From: Roseibium sp. HPY-6
GTDB taxonomy: Bacteria; Pseudomonadota; Alphaproteobacteria; Rhizobiales; Stappiaceae
Length of the DNA: 64,000 nucleotides
Reading direction: 5' to 3'
Assembly: GCF_040530035.1 (NCBI RefSeq)
Contig: NZ_JBEWCD010000001.1
Span: forward strand, 930,001 to 994,000
Part shown: one piece after another, positions 46,229 through 54,263 of the stretch
How the letters are laid out: each line of letters starts with the position of its first letter
How positions within the stretch are numbered: position 1 is the first letter of the stretch
The notes under the pieces: generated by a model
Seen by the model: only the letters and a program-made list of their open reading frames with translations
Told to the model about the DNA's origin: nothing
Databases searched by the model: none
Position numbers and translations under genes: made by a program

Positions 46229-46719
46229 TGACCGTTCAAGAGATCGAAAAAGACTTTCTGAAATCGGATCCAGGACAGGAGCCCGTGATCGTGGAAGGAC
46301 TGTTCCGGGCTGCTCCGGCGCGGGTTTTCCGCGCCTTCACGGAACCGGCTGAGGTGCAAGCCTGGTTCGTCCCGAAAGCCGGTGGGCTGGTGTCTGTCGA
46401 TATTGACCTGAAGGTCGGCGGGAAATGGTGCTTCGTCATTGAAAAGACCCAGGACAAGCAAATCCATTTCGAAGGGGAATATCTTACCATCGACGCGCCG
46501 AACCGGCTGGAGTTCAGCTGGCGCCACGTTCAGGAATTTGCCGACGGCACGCGCGAGGCAACCGACACTTCGCAGGTCGCGATCACCTTTACGGAGGCCG
46601 GCAAGGCCACGGAAGTGAAGCTACGCCACGAAGCGATTAAAACCGAGGACGCCCGCAGAGGTGTTGGCGGCGGCTGGAACGGCTGCTTCAGGCGTCTTGA
46701 TGAAATCATTTCGGTCTGA
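46228..46719 (+). CDS. SRPBCC (AHSA1) domain protein
   Basis: 163 residues: EGLFRAAPARVFRAFTEPAEVQAWFVPKAG at the N-terminus, DIDLKVGGKWCFVIEKTQDKQIHFEGEYLTID, LEFSWRHV, and C-terminal GVGGGWNGCFRRLDEII are typical of AHSA1-like START proteins. Translation is coupled to the ArsR gene by an overlapping TGATG. Ligand or substrate unknown. Confidence 0.92.
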   Translation: MTVQEIEKDFLKSDPGQEPVIVEGLFRAAPARVFRAFTEPAEVQAWFVPKAGGLVSVDIDLKVGGKWCFVIEKTQDKQIHFEGEYLTIDAPNRLEFSWRHVQEFADGTREATDTSQVAITFTEAGKATEVKLRHEAIKTEDARRGVGGGWNGCFRRLDEIISV

Positions 46720-46743
46720 GTTTCAAGAGTTCAGGAGAACACC

Positions 46744-47457
46744 ATGACATCCCAACAGTTTGTCAGCCGGGAAGACTGGCTGAAAGCCCGCAAGGCACTG
46801 CTCGCACGCGAAAAGGCCTTTACGAAGGAACGCGATGAACTCTCGGCCGCACGTCGCGACTTGCCATTGGTTCTGGTCGAAAAAGACTATGTTTTTGACA
46901 CCGAAGACGGCCGGAAGTCCCTGGGAGAACTCTTCGGCCCGCTTCCCCAGTTGGCAGTCTATCACTTCATGTTCGGCGAAACGTGGGAAGAGGGCTGTCC
47001 CAGCTGTTCGTTCTGGGCGGACAACTACGATCACCTCGACACGCATCTGGCTGCGCGCGATACGAAACTGATCGCGATTTCAAATGCACCGCTCACGACG
47101 CTGCAGGCTTACAAACAGCGTATGGGCTGGACCTTTGACTGGGCGTCGACCGCCAGAAATGGATTTGGCGTCGATTTCGGCGTCACTTTCCCCGATAAGA
47201 AGGACCCGACAGGCAGAGGCTACAACTATAGCGGCCGGGACACTGTCCACTCCGAGGAACTGCCGGGCGTCAGCACTTTTCTGAAACTTGAGGACGGCCG
47301 TATCGGTCACAGCTACTCCACTTATGGCCGTGGGCTCGACATCTTGAACATGGCCTACAACATCCTGGACCTGACCCCGATGGGCCGGCACGAAGAAGGC
47401 CTCCCCTACGCCCAGGCCTGGGTCCGCAGGCGCGACATGTATGGGAATGAGGCATAG
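46744..47457 (+). CDS. DUF899 thioredoxin-like protein
   Basis: 237 residues. VSREDWLKARKALLAREKAFTKERDELSAARRDLP opens the family; YHFMFGETWEEGCPSCSFWADNYDHL carries the CPSC redox-like pair; GVSTFLKLEDGRIGHSYSTYGRGLDILN and LTPMGR close it. It follows SRPBCC by 24 bases and ends the ArsR operon. DUF899 proteins commonly accompany ArsR-SRPBCC pairs; activity unknown. Confidence 0.92.
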   Translation: MTSQQFVSREDWLKARKALLAREKAFTKERDELSAARRDLPLVLVEKDYVFDTEDGRKSLGELFGPLPQLAVYHFMFGETWEEGCPSCSFWADNYDHLDTHLAARDTKLIAISNAPLTTLQAYKQRMGWTFDWASTARNGFGVDFGVTFPDKKDPTGRGYNYSGRDTVHSEELPGVSTFLKLEDGRIGHSYSTYGRGLDILNMAYNILDLTPMGRHEEGLPYAQAWVRRRDMYGNEA

Positions 47458-47651
47458 GGCATCAGTCGGGTTATGTCGCGTGCCTGTCATATGAATAAGC
47501 AATGAAAACGGTGCATCGGTCCAAAAACGATCACCAAAACTGAACTTGACTTCACGTCTTGTAATGGAAGGCCATCCCTTTAGTGCGCGTTAAGCTTCCG
47601 CGGCCAACGTCGGTCCATCCAATGGGATGGAACAGATCGAAGGAGATGGAA

Positions 47652-47837
47652 ATGGACGTAGGATCCGCGAGTGCCGCTGCAAGCAGCGCTCAAGCTCTCA
47701 AATCGGACGCATATGCTTCCAAACCAACAGCGCCAGGGCAGTCCGGGGCGTCGAGTGTTGATACGGCCGCAAGTGCGTCCAGCACCCCGGCAGCTCCGCC
47801 ACCAGGCCTTGGTGAGGCCGTTGATATTCAGGCCTGA
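47652..47837 (+). CDS. Small YjfB-like putative motility-type protein
   Basis: 61 residues from ATG 47652 behind AAGGAGA; six bases earlier ATG 47646 is a less well spaced choice. The start MDVGSASAAASSAQALKSD and end GLGEAVDIQA resemble the YjfB-type family (MDV...A, then LG..VDI). The middle is Ala/Ser/Thr/Pro-rich and probably disordered. No flagellar genes are nearby; family membership is tentative. Confidence 0.55.
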   Translation: MDVGSASAAASSAQALKSDAYASKPTAPGQSGASSVDTAASASSTPAAPPPGLGEAVDIQA

Positions 47838-47907
47838 TTGACCAGTAAAAAGTGAGCGACACCAGAGGTTTCACCTATGAAACTGTGGGTCATCGCGTAA
47901 CACAAAA

Positions 47908-47943
47908 GAAACGGGCCCGGCGGAGTACGCCGGGCCCGTTTCT
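47908..47943. terminator. Strong bidirectional terminator hairpin
   Basis: AAACGGGCCCGGCG and CGCCGGGCCCGTTT form a perfect 14-bp stem around GAGTA, with A/T on each side. It lies between the YjfB-like gene (plus) and a small minus-strand gene. Confidence 0.9.
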
Positions 47944-47985
47944 ATTCGACAGCGTTAAAGGTCAGCACGCCGTGCCGCCCTTACT

Positions 47986-48138
47986 TTATTTGTCTGCTTT
48001 GGCCCAGTTCAGGCGGCGAATGGATTTATTCGCGTCGCCGAAAGAGCGGTATAGCTTGCGGGGAAGCCAGCTCAGGCGTGGACGATTGTAAGTCAGTCCG
48101 TCACGTACAAGTAAACAATGTGCAACATGTATATTCAT
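47986..48138 (-). CDS. Small basic protein, 50 residues, unknown
   Basis: On the minus strand, an ATG at 48138 with AAGGAGA seven bases upstream opens MNIHVAHCLLVRDGLTYNRP...LSWLPRKLYRSFGDANKSIRRLNW...KADK. The basic C-terminal half and Trp/Arg pattern recall DUF1127-type small proteins without a clear match. It ends just before a strong terminator hairpin and starts downstream of a perfect inverted repeat (48163-48179), which together support a real transcription unit. Confidence 0.65.
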   Translation of the reverse strand: MNIHVAHCLLVRDGLTYNRPRLSWLPRKLYRSFGDANKSIRRLNWAKADK

Positions 48139-48162
48139 CTTAAATCTCCTTGAGCTAAACAT

Positions 48163-48179
48163 AGTGCACGTAGTGCACT
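48163..48179. promoter_or_regulatory. Palindromic site upstream of the small basic protein gene
   Basis: AGTGCAC-GTA-GTGCACT is a perfect 7-3-7 inverted repeat, 24 bases before the minus-strand start at 48138, positioned like an operator. The cognate regulator is unknown. Confidence 0.55.
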
Positions 48180-48428
48180 TTTACAAGGATTTCAAGATAC
48201 GACGGTTAATTAAATTTCCGTAATGGACTCAATGACTCCAAGGTGAGATGATCGCGCATGTCGCGATACAAAAGACCTGCACAATGCCTTTTTTGAGAAA
48301 CAGCCAGCCAGCAAAAAATAGCCCGGCAAAGAAGTAGATTGAAAAAAGTGTCGGCGTCGTTACGATCGCTCATCTGTCTCTTGACTTAACTGTCGTCGCG
48401 AAAGGCACGCTACGTTAGACGGATAGGT

Positions 48429-48617
48429 ATGATGAACCTTTCGCCAACTGAGAAGAAATTCTTGCGGTTGCTGAACGCAGGCCGTCACCGGTTTGTGAAC
48501 ATAGAGGCCCTGCGGCTTCGCGCACTCGAGGAGGCAGGCTTGTTGCGAAGAGTTGGTATCATGCCGCTGGATGTCGTCCTGACGGGCGAAGGCCGGAAGT
48601 ATCTCGAAGACCTTTAA
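48429..48617 (+). CDS. Small hypothetical protein, 62 residues
   Basis: MMNLSPTEKKFLRLLNAGRHRFVNIEAL, then LEEAGLLRRV, LTGEGRKYLEDL. The helix pattern with LTxEGRxYLxxL resembles a stand-alone winged-helix fragment, common in tiny bacterial proteins. AGG precedes the start. No family name can be given. Confidence 0.55.
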   Translation: MMNLSPTEKKFLRLLNAGRHRFVNIEALRLRALEEAGLLRRVGIMPLDVVLTGEGRKYLEDL

Positions 48618-48738
48618 ACGCTTTTCTGATGTCAAATATCGGCTGGCCTAAAGGCTGGCACACTCTTGAGAGCATCTGACCGCAAAACCCGGCGCTCGTC
48701 GTTGAGGAACCGGATGGACAATTGCGAAAGCTGTCAAC

Positions 48739-49140
48739 TCAAACACCCATCCAAACCAGCTCCAGTCGAATGCCGCCCGGCTCTGCGAACATCATATGTT
48801 TTCGCGGCCCTGACCCCATGAATTCCGGCATGAACTCGACAACCGCCCCGGGCCACGCGGCAACCTCGTCCGCAAGCCTCAGGAGATCCGCTTCCGTATC
48901 GACTTGCAGAGCAAGGTGATGCAGCCCGATATTGTGTCTCCGGTCAAAGTCTTTCGGCGGCACGGAGTGATCGACCTGCCAGAGAGTTAGACGCAGGTTG
49001 CCATCCGTTATGGAATTTCTCGGGTAAGACGCATCGCGCGCCGTTTCCTGCCAGCCCAGAACGGTCACAAAAAAACGCGTCGTCTGATCGAGATCGGCGA
49101 CGGCCAGTCCAAGATGGTTCAACCCCGATGTGTTTGACAC
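48739..49140 (-). CDS. VOC-family (glyoxalase/dioxygenase fold) protein
   Basis: 133 residues. LNHLGLAVADLDQTTRFFVTVLGWQET opens the first module with the metal-binding His; GLHHLALQVDTEADLLRLADEV opens the second; MMFAEPGGIRLELVW ends it with the metal-binding Glu. The start is a GTG at 49140 behind GGGAGAA. Substrate unknown. Confidence 0.88.
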   Translation of the reverse strand: MSNTSGLNHLGLAVADLDQTTRFFVTVLGWQETARDASYPRNSITDGNLRLTLWQVDHSVPPKDFDRRHNIGLHHLALQVDTEADLLRLADEVAAWPGAVVEFMPEFMGSGPRKHMMFAEPGGIRLELVWMGV

Positions 49141-49270
49141 GAATTTCTCCCACAACACTTGCCTCTTCAGTCCGGTACCACAAGCGATAGCCTGCCGGCA
49201 CCAAAGACACAACGCCGAGGCCGCACTCCAAAAAAACTTCGCTTAGGAACGGAAGTCTTGAGAAACCGCT

Positions 49271-49519
49271 TTACTTGTAAATCAGTTTTGCGGTTACGAT
49301 CGCGCCAACCAGGATGACCGATATCACGTTCGCCACGATGAGTGGCCACGCGTCAATGGCAATCCCGTAGATGAGCCATAGCGCAACGGTCGCAAGAACG
49401 AGGAGGTTCGCGGAAAGTGACAGGTCTTTCGTTTCCCGCGTACGCCAGGTTTTTATCGTTTGCGGCAACCAGCATATGGTCCCGAGAATTGCTGCAATAA
49501 ATCCAATTGTCTCTGCCAA
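49271..49519 (-). CDS. SemiSWEET-type transporter (PQ-loop)
   Basis: About 82 residues with three helices: ETIGFIAAILGTICWLPQTIKTW with the PQ motif, LSLSANLLVLATVALWLIYGI and a C-terminal LIVANVISVILVGAIVTAK. This is the bacterial half-transporter that dimerises to move sugars. The start is taken as TTG 49519, five bases after a GAGG within GAGGTGAT, a long Shine-Dalgarno match. Confidence 0.87.
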   Translation of the reverse strand: MAETIGFIAAILGTICWLPQTIKTWRTRETKDLSLSANLLVLATVALWLIYGIAIDAWPLIVANVISVILVGAIVTAKLIYK

Positions 49520-49591
49520 AATCACCTCTCTTTTATTGGTATGCGCCGTCTTGTGCCGACACCATCCGAGCGACACTTTTTTGAAGCTCAA

Positions 49592-50036
49592 GTCGGAACT
49601 GCCGCTGATGCTTTCGGCTCACATGCTTGCGTGAAGCGCACGGGAACCTCTGCCTCTTGCAGTTCTGGCAGGCGGGCACCTGGTCTTATGCACCCGCCCG
49701 ATCCTGCAGCTGTCGGAAAGTTGAAAAGTTGATAGGCCGCGATCTTTGCAACCGCACCGAAGCGTTTGCAAGCCGAATTTTCAAAACCCGATTTCTGGAA
49801 AACACCCCTGACACGCAAGGGTAATGATACGTACCATTAAAGCGGTGGCGGGCAATTTATTGAAAAAGGTATCCATTGCCCGATGCTGTCGGTCGCTTAA
49901 CAGGGCAGCCAAAGAACCCCACTTGCATCAATTCGTATCCTGCCTTAAGAACAGACCCGTTAACCACCTGCTTACGCTTTTGTCTCAAGCTTGGTGGCTG
50001 TTACGGCAAGACGACCAAAGGCCAGAGTTGAAACCC
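49592..50036. other. Intergenic stretch upstream of the leu leader
   Basis: No gene is supported. TAATGATACGTACCATTA at 49822-49839 is a near-perfect 18-base palindrome and the only notable structure. It probably also holds the promoter of the leu leader transcript. Confidence 0.5.
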
Positions 50037-50138
50037 ATGATCGCGGCACGCGACATTTCCGGTTCTACGATCCACGCGCTGAATAAGCGCGGCGGCCTCC
50101 TTCTACTTGGCGATCTCCTCCTTCTTAGATGCCCCTGA
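50037..50138 (+). CDS. leuA leader peptide
   Basis: A 33-residue frame MIAARDISGSTIHALNKRGG continues with LLLLGDLLLL and ends RCP-stop at 50136. Eight Leu codons (CTC CTT CTA CTT, then CTC CTC CTT CTT) in ten codons, placed 145 bases before the first enzyme of leucine synthesis, make a leucine attenuator peptide. The ribosome site before ATG 50037 is weak. The reading is direct; regulation by Leu-tRNA is by analogy with leu leaders. Confidence 0.88.
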   Translation: MIAARDISGSTIHALNKRGGLLLLGDLLLLRCP

Positions 50139-50187
50139 GCGTCGGCTGATCCGCTTATTGATCTGGCGGAACGGACACTTAGGGGAG
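50131..50187 (+). promoter_or_regulatory. Leader-region stem after the leu leader peptide
   Basis: CCCCTGAGCGTC, overlapping the leader stop, can pair with GACACTTAGGGG downstream (12 positions, G-T pairs and one mismatch), with an inner CCGC/GCGG stem. There is no downstream T run, so if this is the attenuator it does not act as a standard intrinsic terminator. Confidence 0.45.
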
Positions 50188-50283
50188 ATACTTCGACACA
50201 GCGCACTACGAATTCCGGATCGCGTGACGGTTCCACCTGAATAACGGTTCTGAACTGCCGATCCAAGCCAGGGACGATATGAC

Positions 50284-51840
50284 ATGACTGCCACCTCTGA
50301 AACGGATCATATCCGCATCTTCGACACCACATTGCGCGACGGCGAACAATCGCCCGGCGCGTCCATGACGCTGGAAGAAAAGCTGCAGATTGCCGAAATC
50401 CTCGACGACATGGGCGTCGACATTATCGAAGCAGGTTTTCCAATTGCCTCCAACGGCGACTTTGAAGCCGTCAGCGAGATTGCCAAACGCTCGAAAAACT
50501 CCGTGATTGCAGGCCTCGCCCGCGCGATCCACGCCGATATCGACCGCTGCGGTGAGGCGGTAAAGCATGCCGCCAAGGGCCGGATCCACACCTTCGTCTC
50601 CACCTCGCCGATCCATCTGAAGTTTCAGATGAACAAATCCCAGGACGAGGTGATGGACATCATTACCGATACGGTGACCCGCTCGCGCAATCTGATCGAC
50701 GATGTCGAGTGGTCCGCGATGGATGCTACCCGAACGCCGATCGACTATCTGTGCCGCTGTGTGGAAGCCGCCATCAAGTGCGGTGCAACCACCATCAATT
50801 TGCCCGACACGGTCGGATACGCGACGCCGGATGAATACAAAGCCATGTTCGAGGACATCCGCGAACGTGTTCCAAACAGCGACCAGGCCATTTTCTCCGT
50901 TCATTGTCACGACGACCTGGGTCTGGCCGTTGCCAATTCTCTGGCCGGTGTTGCTGGCGGCGCTCGCCAGATTGAATGCACGATCAACGGCCTCGGTGAA
51001 CGCGCCGGCAACGCGGCGCTGGAGGAGATCGTCATGGCGATCCGCACGCGCGGAGACGTTCTGCAATACGCCACCCAGATCGATCCGAAGTTCATGGTCC
51101 GTGCGTCGAAGATGGTTGCCGGCGCATCCGGCTTCGCGGTTCAGTACAACAAGGCAATCGTCGGCAAGAATGCCTTTGCTCATGAAAGCGGCATCCACCA
51201 GGACGGCATGCTGAAGAACGCGGAGACCTATGAGATCATGCGTCCGGAAGATGTCGGTGTGAAAGCAACGTCACTGGTGATGGGCAAGCATTCCGGTCGT
51301 CATGCCTTCCGCGACAAGCTGCGTGAACTGGGCTTCGAGCTGGGCGACAACGCTCTGCAGGATGCCTTCCGCCGGTTCAAGGATCTGGCTGACCGCAAGA
51401 AACACGTCTACGACGAAGACATCGAGGCTCTGGTCGAGGATGAAATCAACATCCTGGGCGAAAGCACCAAGGTCATTGCACTGACCGTGATTGCCGGCAC
51501 CGGAGGACCGCAGAAGGCGATCCTGACGATGGACGTCAACGGTCAGCACATCACCAAGGAAGCAACCGGCGACGGTCCGGTCGATGCGACCTTCAACGCG
51601 ATCAAGGCCATCGTGCCCCACGAGGCAACCTTGTCGCTCTACCAGGTTCATGCCGTCACCGAAGGCACCGACGCCCAGGCCGAAGTCTCTGTGCGGCTGG
51701 AAGCCGAGGGCCGCATCGCAACCGGCAAGGGCGCCGACACCGACACCCTGGTTGCCTCCGCGCGTGCCTATGTGTCGGCCATGAACAAACTCGCCTTGCG
51801 CCAGCAAACCGGCAACCCGGGCGCTCTGCAGGCGGTCTGA
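50284..51840 (+). CDS. leuA: 2-isopropylmalate synthase
   Basis: It condenses acetyl-CoA with 2-oxoisovalerate, committing carbon to leucine. 518 residues, type 1 LeuA. The catalytic (beta/alpha)8 barrel starts RIFDTTLRDGEQSPGASMTLEEKL, with the metal-site HCHDDLGLAVANSLAGVAGGA and QIECTINGLGERAGNAALEE; KAIVGKNAFAHESGIHQDGM and VMGKHSGRHAF follow. The C-terminal LeuA regulatory domain (about 390-510) binds leucine for feedback inhibition. A Leu-rich leader peptide sits upstream and a terminator follows. Citramalate synthase is excluded by the LeuA-type motifs and leader. Confidence 0.96.
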   Translation: MTATSETDHIRIFDTTLRDGEQSPGASMTLEEKLQIAEILDDMGVDIIEAGFPIASNGDFEAVSEIAKRSKNSVIAGLARAIHADIDRCGEAVKHAAKGRIHTFVSTSPIHLKFQMNKSQDEVMDIITDTVTRSRNLIDDVEWSAMDATRTPIDYLCRCVEAAIKCGATTINLPDTVGYATPDEYKAMFEDIRERVPNSDQAIFSVHCHDDLGLAVANSLAGVAGGARQIECTINGLGERAGNAALEEIVMAIRTRGDVLQYATQIDPKFMVRASKMVAGASGFAVQYNKAIVGKNAFAHESGIHQDGMLKNAETYEIMRPEDVGVKATSLVMGKHSGRHAFRDKLRELGFELGDNALQDAFRRFKDLADRKKHVYDEDIEALVEDEINILGESTKVIALTVIAGTGGPQKAILTMDVNGQHITKEATGDGPVDATFNAIKAIVPHEATLSLYQVHAVTEGTDAQAEVSVRLEAEGRIATGKGADTDTLVASARAYVSAMNKLALRQQTGNPGALQAV

Positions 51841-51864
51841 GTGTCTCTATTAGCGCGAATTCAT

Positions 51865-51893
51865 AGGGCCGCCTTTGCGGCCCTTACTTTTTG
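51865..51893 (+). terminator. Rho-independent terminator of leuA
   Basis: AGGGCCGC and GCGGCCCT form an 8-bp stem around CTTT, followed by TACTTTTTG. Confidence 0.88.
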
Positions 51894-51946
51894 ACCTTGC
51901 ACTGCTTCGAGGTTCCGGACCGTCAGCGTTGCCTATGAGGCCTATG

Positions 51947-52465
51947 TCAAACCGCCTCATGCCGCTCAATCCGGTAAAACGTGCAGGGAACACCATCCCT
52001 TTCCATGTCGAACCAATAGGTGAACCCCGCCTTCTGCATCACCTTCAGGGACGCCAGGTGCTCTGAATGGGCAAAGGCGATCAGGAATCTGTTGTCCGTT
52101 TTTTCGAAAAACCACTTGGCAAGCCCCCTGGCAATCTCCGTCGCATACCCCCTGCCCCATGCCGCCTGCTTCAGGCTGTAGCCAACCTCAAACCCGTCCG
52201 GTGCCTTCATCCAGGTCAGTCCGGCACGGCCAATGAAATCGCCGTCCCGGGTGAGCAGCTTCCACTTGGAAAGCCCATTGTCCCGATGGTGTTGCACATA
52301 GGTATTCAGACGCCGCTCGACCTCTTCGGCCGACATTGGCGCCAGACCCGGTGACAGATAGCGATTGACCTCCGGATCGGAGTGAAGATCGAAAAGGAGC
52401 GGAAAGTCTGATTCCTGAAAAGGCTCAACCCGAAGGCGTTCGGTCGTCAGAATAATTTCAGCCAA
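51947..52465 (-). CDS. RimJ/RimL-type GNAT N-acetyltransferase
   Basis: 172 residues: ILTTERLRVEPFQESDFPLLFDLHSDPEVNRYL at the N-terminus, GRAGLTWMK, EVGYSLKQAAWGRGYATEIARGLAKW and SLKVMQKAGFTYW match the RimL group (Acetyltransf_3). The start is a TTG at 52465 behind GGAAG. A second, related GNAT lies just upstream on the same strand. Acceptor unknown. Confidence 0.9.
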   Translation of the reverse strand: MAEIILTTERLRVEPFQESDFPLLFDLHSDPEVNRYLSPGLAPMSAEEVERRLNTYVQHHRDNGLSKWKLLTRDGDFIGRAGLTWMKAPDGFEVGYSLKQAAWGRGYATEIARGLAKWFFEKTDNRFLIAFAHSEHLASLKVMQKAGFTYWFDMERDGVPCTFYRIERHEAV

Positions 52466-52478
52466 ATCTCAGTCTTCC

Positions 52479-52505
52479 AAAAGAAAAGCCGCGTTCAACG
52501 CGGCC
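52479..52505 (-). terminator. Terminator of the upstream GNAT gene
   Basis: On the minus strand GCCGCG/CGCGGC with a short TTGAA loop, then TTTTCTTTT. Confidence 0.85.
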
Positions 52506-52556
52506 AAGGTTACGGGTTCTTTTGGGGAATTTCCAGCCTGCAACCGTTGGTCGGTA

Positions 52557-53096
52557 TCAGGCACTCATCAGGTAGGACTGCATGGACGGACTGAACAGCT
52601 GAAAGACGTCGGCCTGCATCCCCTCAATCACTTTGCTTTCCCGGTGGCAAAACCCGACGTCACGGACCACATTGCGCACATCCCTGTTGTCCGTCCGCAC
52701 GACGGCCACAAGGTGCGAGAAGTAGGTGTGTTCGAAAAACCAGCCGGTCAGTGCCTCGCACAGCCGTGTCGCCAGTGTCTCATCCTGCTCCAGCACCTCG
52801 TTGAGCAGGCAGTAGTTCAGACTGATCTCCGATGTCTCGCTGACCGGCGTAAACCCGGCCCAGCCGAGAAACCGTCCCGTTTCGGAAACAGCCTTCCACT
52901 TGGCAAAGCCCAGGTCGGCCTGGTTTTGCAAGGCCGAACGCACAAGATCCGCTGCATCGGCGATCGTGCAGTCGGTCGAATATTCAGTACATCGGTTGCC
53001 AAAAGGGTCGGAGTGAAGGTTTTTGACGAGATTTATATCGGACGGGGAAAAGGGAACAAGCCGCACTGAGCCACATTCGAGAAATATCGTCTGCAC
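52557..53096 (-). CDS. GNAT-like N-acetyltransferase
   Basis: 179 residues from GTG 53096, six bases after AGGAGGAC. VRLVPFSPSDINLVKNLHSDPFGNR and AKWKAVSETGRFLGWAGFTPVSETSEISLNYCL parallel the neighbouring RimL-type protein. The classic Q/RxxGxG loop is degraded here (LNEVLEQDETLATRLCEALTGW), so acetyl-CoA binding may be altered. A terminator separates it from the next gene. Confidence 0.78.
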   Translation of the reverse strand: MQTIFLECGSVRLVPFSPSDINLVKNLHSDPFGNRCTEYSTDCTIADAADLVRSALQNQADLGFAKWKAVSETGRFLGWAGFTPVSETSEISLNYCLLNEVLEQDETLATRLCEALTGWFFEHTYFSHLVAVVRTDNRDVRNVVRDVGFCHRESKVIEGMQADVFQLFSPSMQSYLMSA

Positions 53097-53324
53097 CGTG
53101 GTCCTCCTATGCAATCAGGTTTTGCGCCGATGTTCTGAGGGAAGTGTACAAACTCCCGAAACTCGATTGCCGGACGCCTAACCCTGAATTGTGCCAACCC
53201 GAAGGCAGACAAAAGTATAGTGTCAAAAAAGGCAAAAATATATGCGTATTACCAACAGGTTACCGTAAAACCGCTTGCTGCATCGCACCACCTTTAAGTT
53301 GACTTGATGACATTAGTCCGCACG

Positions 53325-54263
53325 TCACAAACAGTCTTTGTCGATTCCCTTTGACGGATCAACCCGTTGCCAATCCGGCATCTGATTGCGGAACCACGTT
53401 TCCTGGCGCTTCGCGTATTGACGCGTTGCAACAGTGAGCCTGTGGACTGTTTCCTCCAGATCCCTGGTCCCGGCCAGATAGTCTCGCACTTCGCTCACAC
53501 CGATCGCCCGCATGGCCGGCAGTTTTTCGGAAAGATTCAAGGCAAGCAGTTTCCTGACTTCTGCGATCCCGGCGCTTTCCAGCATGAGAAGCGCGCGCTG
53601 CTCGATGCGGGCATGCAGCCAGGAACGGGGCGGAGCCAGCACGATCCGGGTGCAGGTGTCCGGCGCCAGATAAGGCGCGGACTGCGCCTTCTGCTGCCAA
53701 GCACCAAGCGGCTCGCCCGTTGCCTGCAGCACTTCCAGCGCGCGCGTAAGCCGCTGCGGATCAGCAAGCGCCTGTGCAGCCGCCTCGTCGCCAAGGTGCG
53801 TGAGTTGCTTCTTCAGTCCTTCCACGCCCTCCCGGTCCGCCAGATCCCGCGCCGCGTCACGTATGTCATCGGGAATCGCCGGCAATTCGGCAAAGCCCTC
53901 CGTCAGTGCCTTGAAATAAAGACCGGTACCACCAACCAAAATCGGTGTCCTGCCTTCGGCTTCGACAGCCTCAATTTCCCGTATCGCCAGACGTAGCCAC
54001 GCCCCGGTGGAAAACGCGGTCGATGCGGGCAAGACACCATAAAGCCTGTGCGGGATCCGGTTTTCTTCGTCGATCGAAGGACGCGCGCTGATTATGCGCA
54101 AATTTTCATAGAGCTGCATGGAATCGGCATTAATGATCACACCGTCACAGGCTTCTGCAAGGTTGAGCGCCAAAGCGGACTTGCCGCTTGCAGTCGGGCC
54201 AGCTATCAGAATGGCGCGGCTTTCAACAAGCTGTTTCCTTTCGCCTTCCAGGGATGCATCCAT
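53325..54263 (-). CDS. miaA: tRNA dimethylallyltransferase
   Basis: It transfers dimethylallyl from DMAPP to N6 of adenosine 37 in tRNAs that read UNN codons. 312 residues. The P-loop ILIAGPTASGKSALAL, then INADSMQLYENLRIISARPS and IPHRLYGVLP, followed by PILVGGTGLYFKALTEG and the C-terminal TRQYAKRQETWFRNQ, are family hallmarks. ATG 54263 is preferred; a GTG at 54278 is possible. Its start codon shares the CATG of the divergent serB start. Confidence 0.95.
   Translation of the reverse strand: MDASLEGERKQLVESRAILIAGPTASGKSALALNLAEACDGVIINADSMQLYENLRIISARPSIDEENRIPHRLYGVLPASTAFSTGAWLRLAIREIEAVEAEGRTPILVGGTGLYFKALTEGFAELPAIPDDIRDAARDLADREGVEGLKKQLTHLGDEAAAQALADPQRLTRALEVLQATGEPLGAWQQKAQSAPYLAPDTCTRIVLAPPRSWLHARIEQRALLMLESAGIAEVRKLLALNLSEKLPAMRAIGVSEVRDYLAGTRDLEETVHRLTVATRQYAKRQETWFRNQMPDWQRVDPSKGIDKDCL

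Noticed and set aside
49824..50138. 104-residue frame ending in the Leu-rich peptide
   Set aside because: Only its last 33 codons, from ATG 50037, make sense as a leader peptide; the upstream part looks random and begins in the promoter region.
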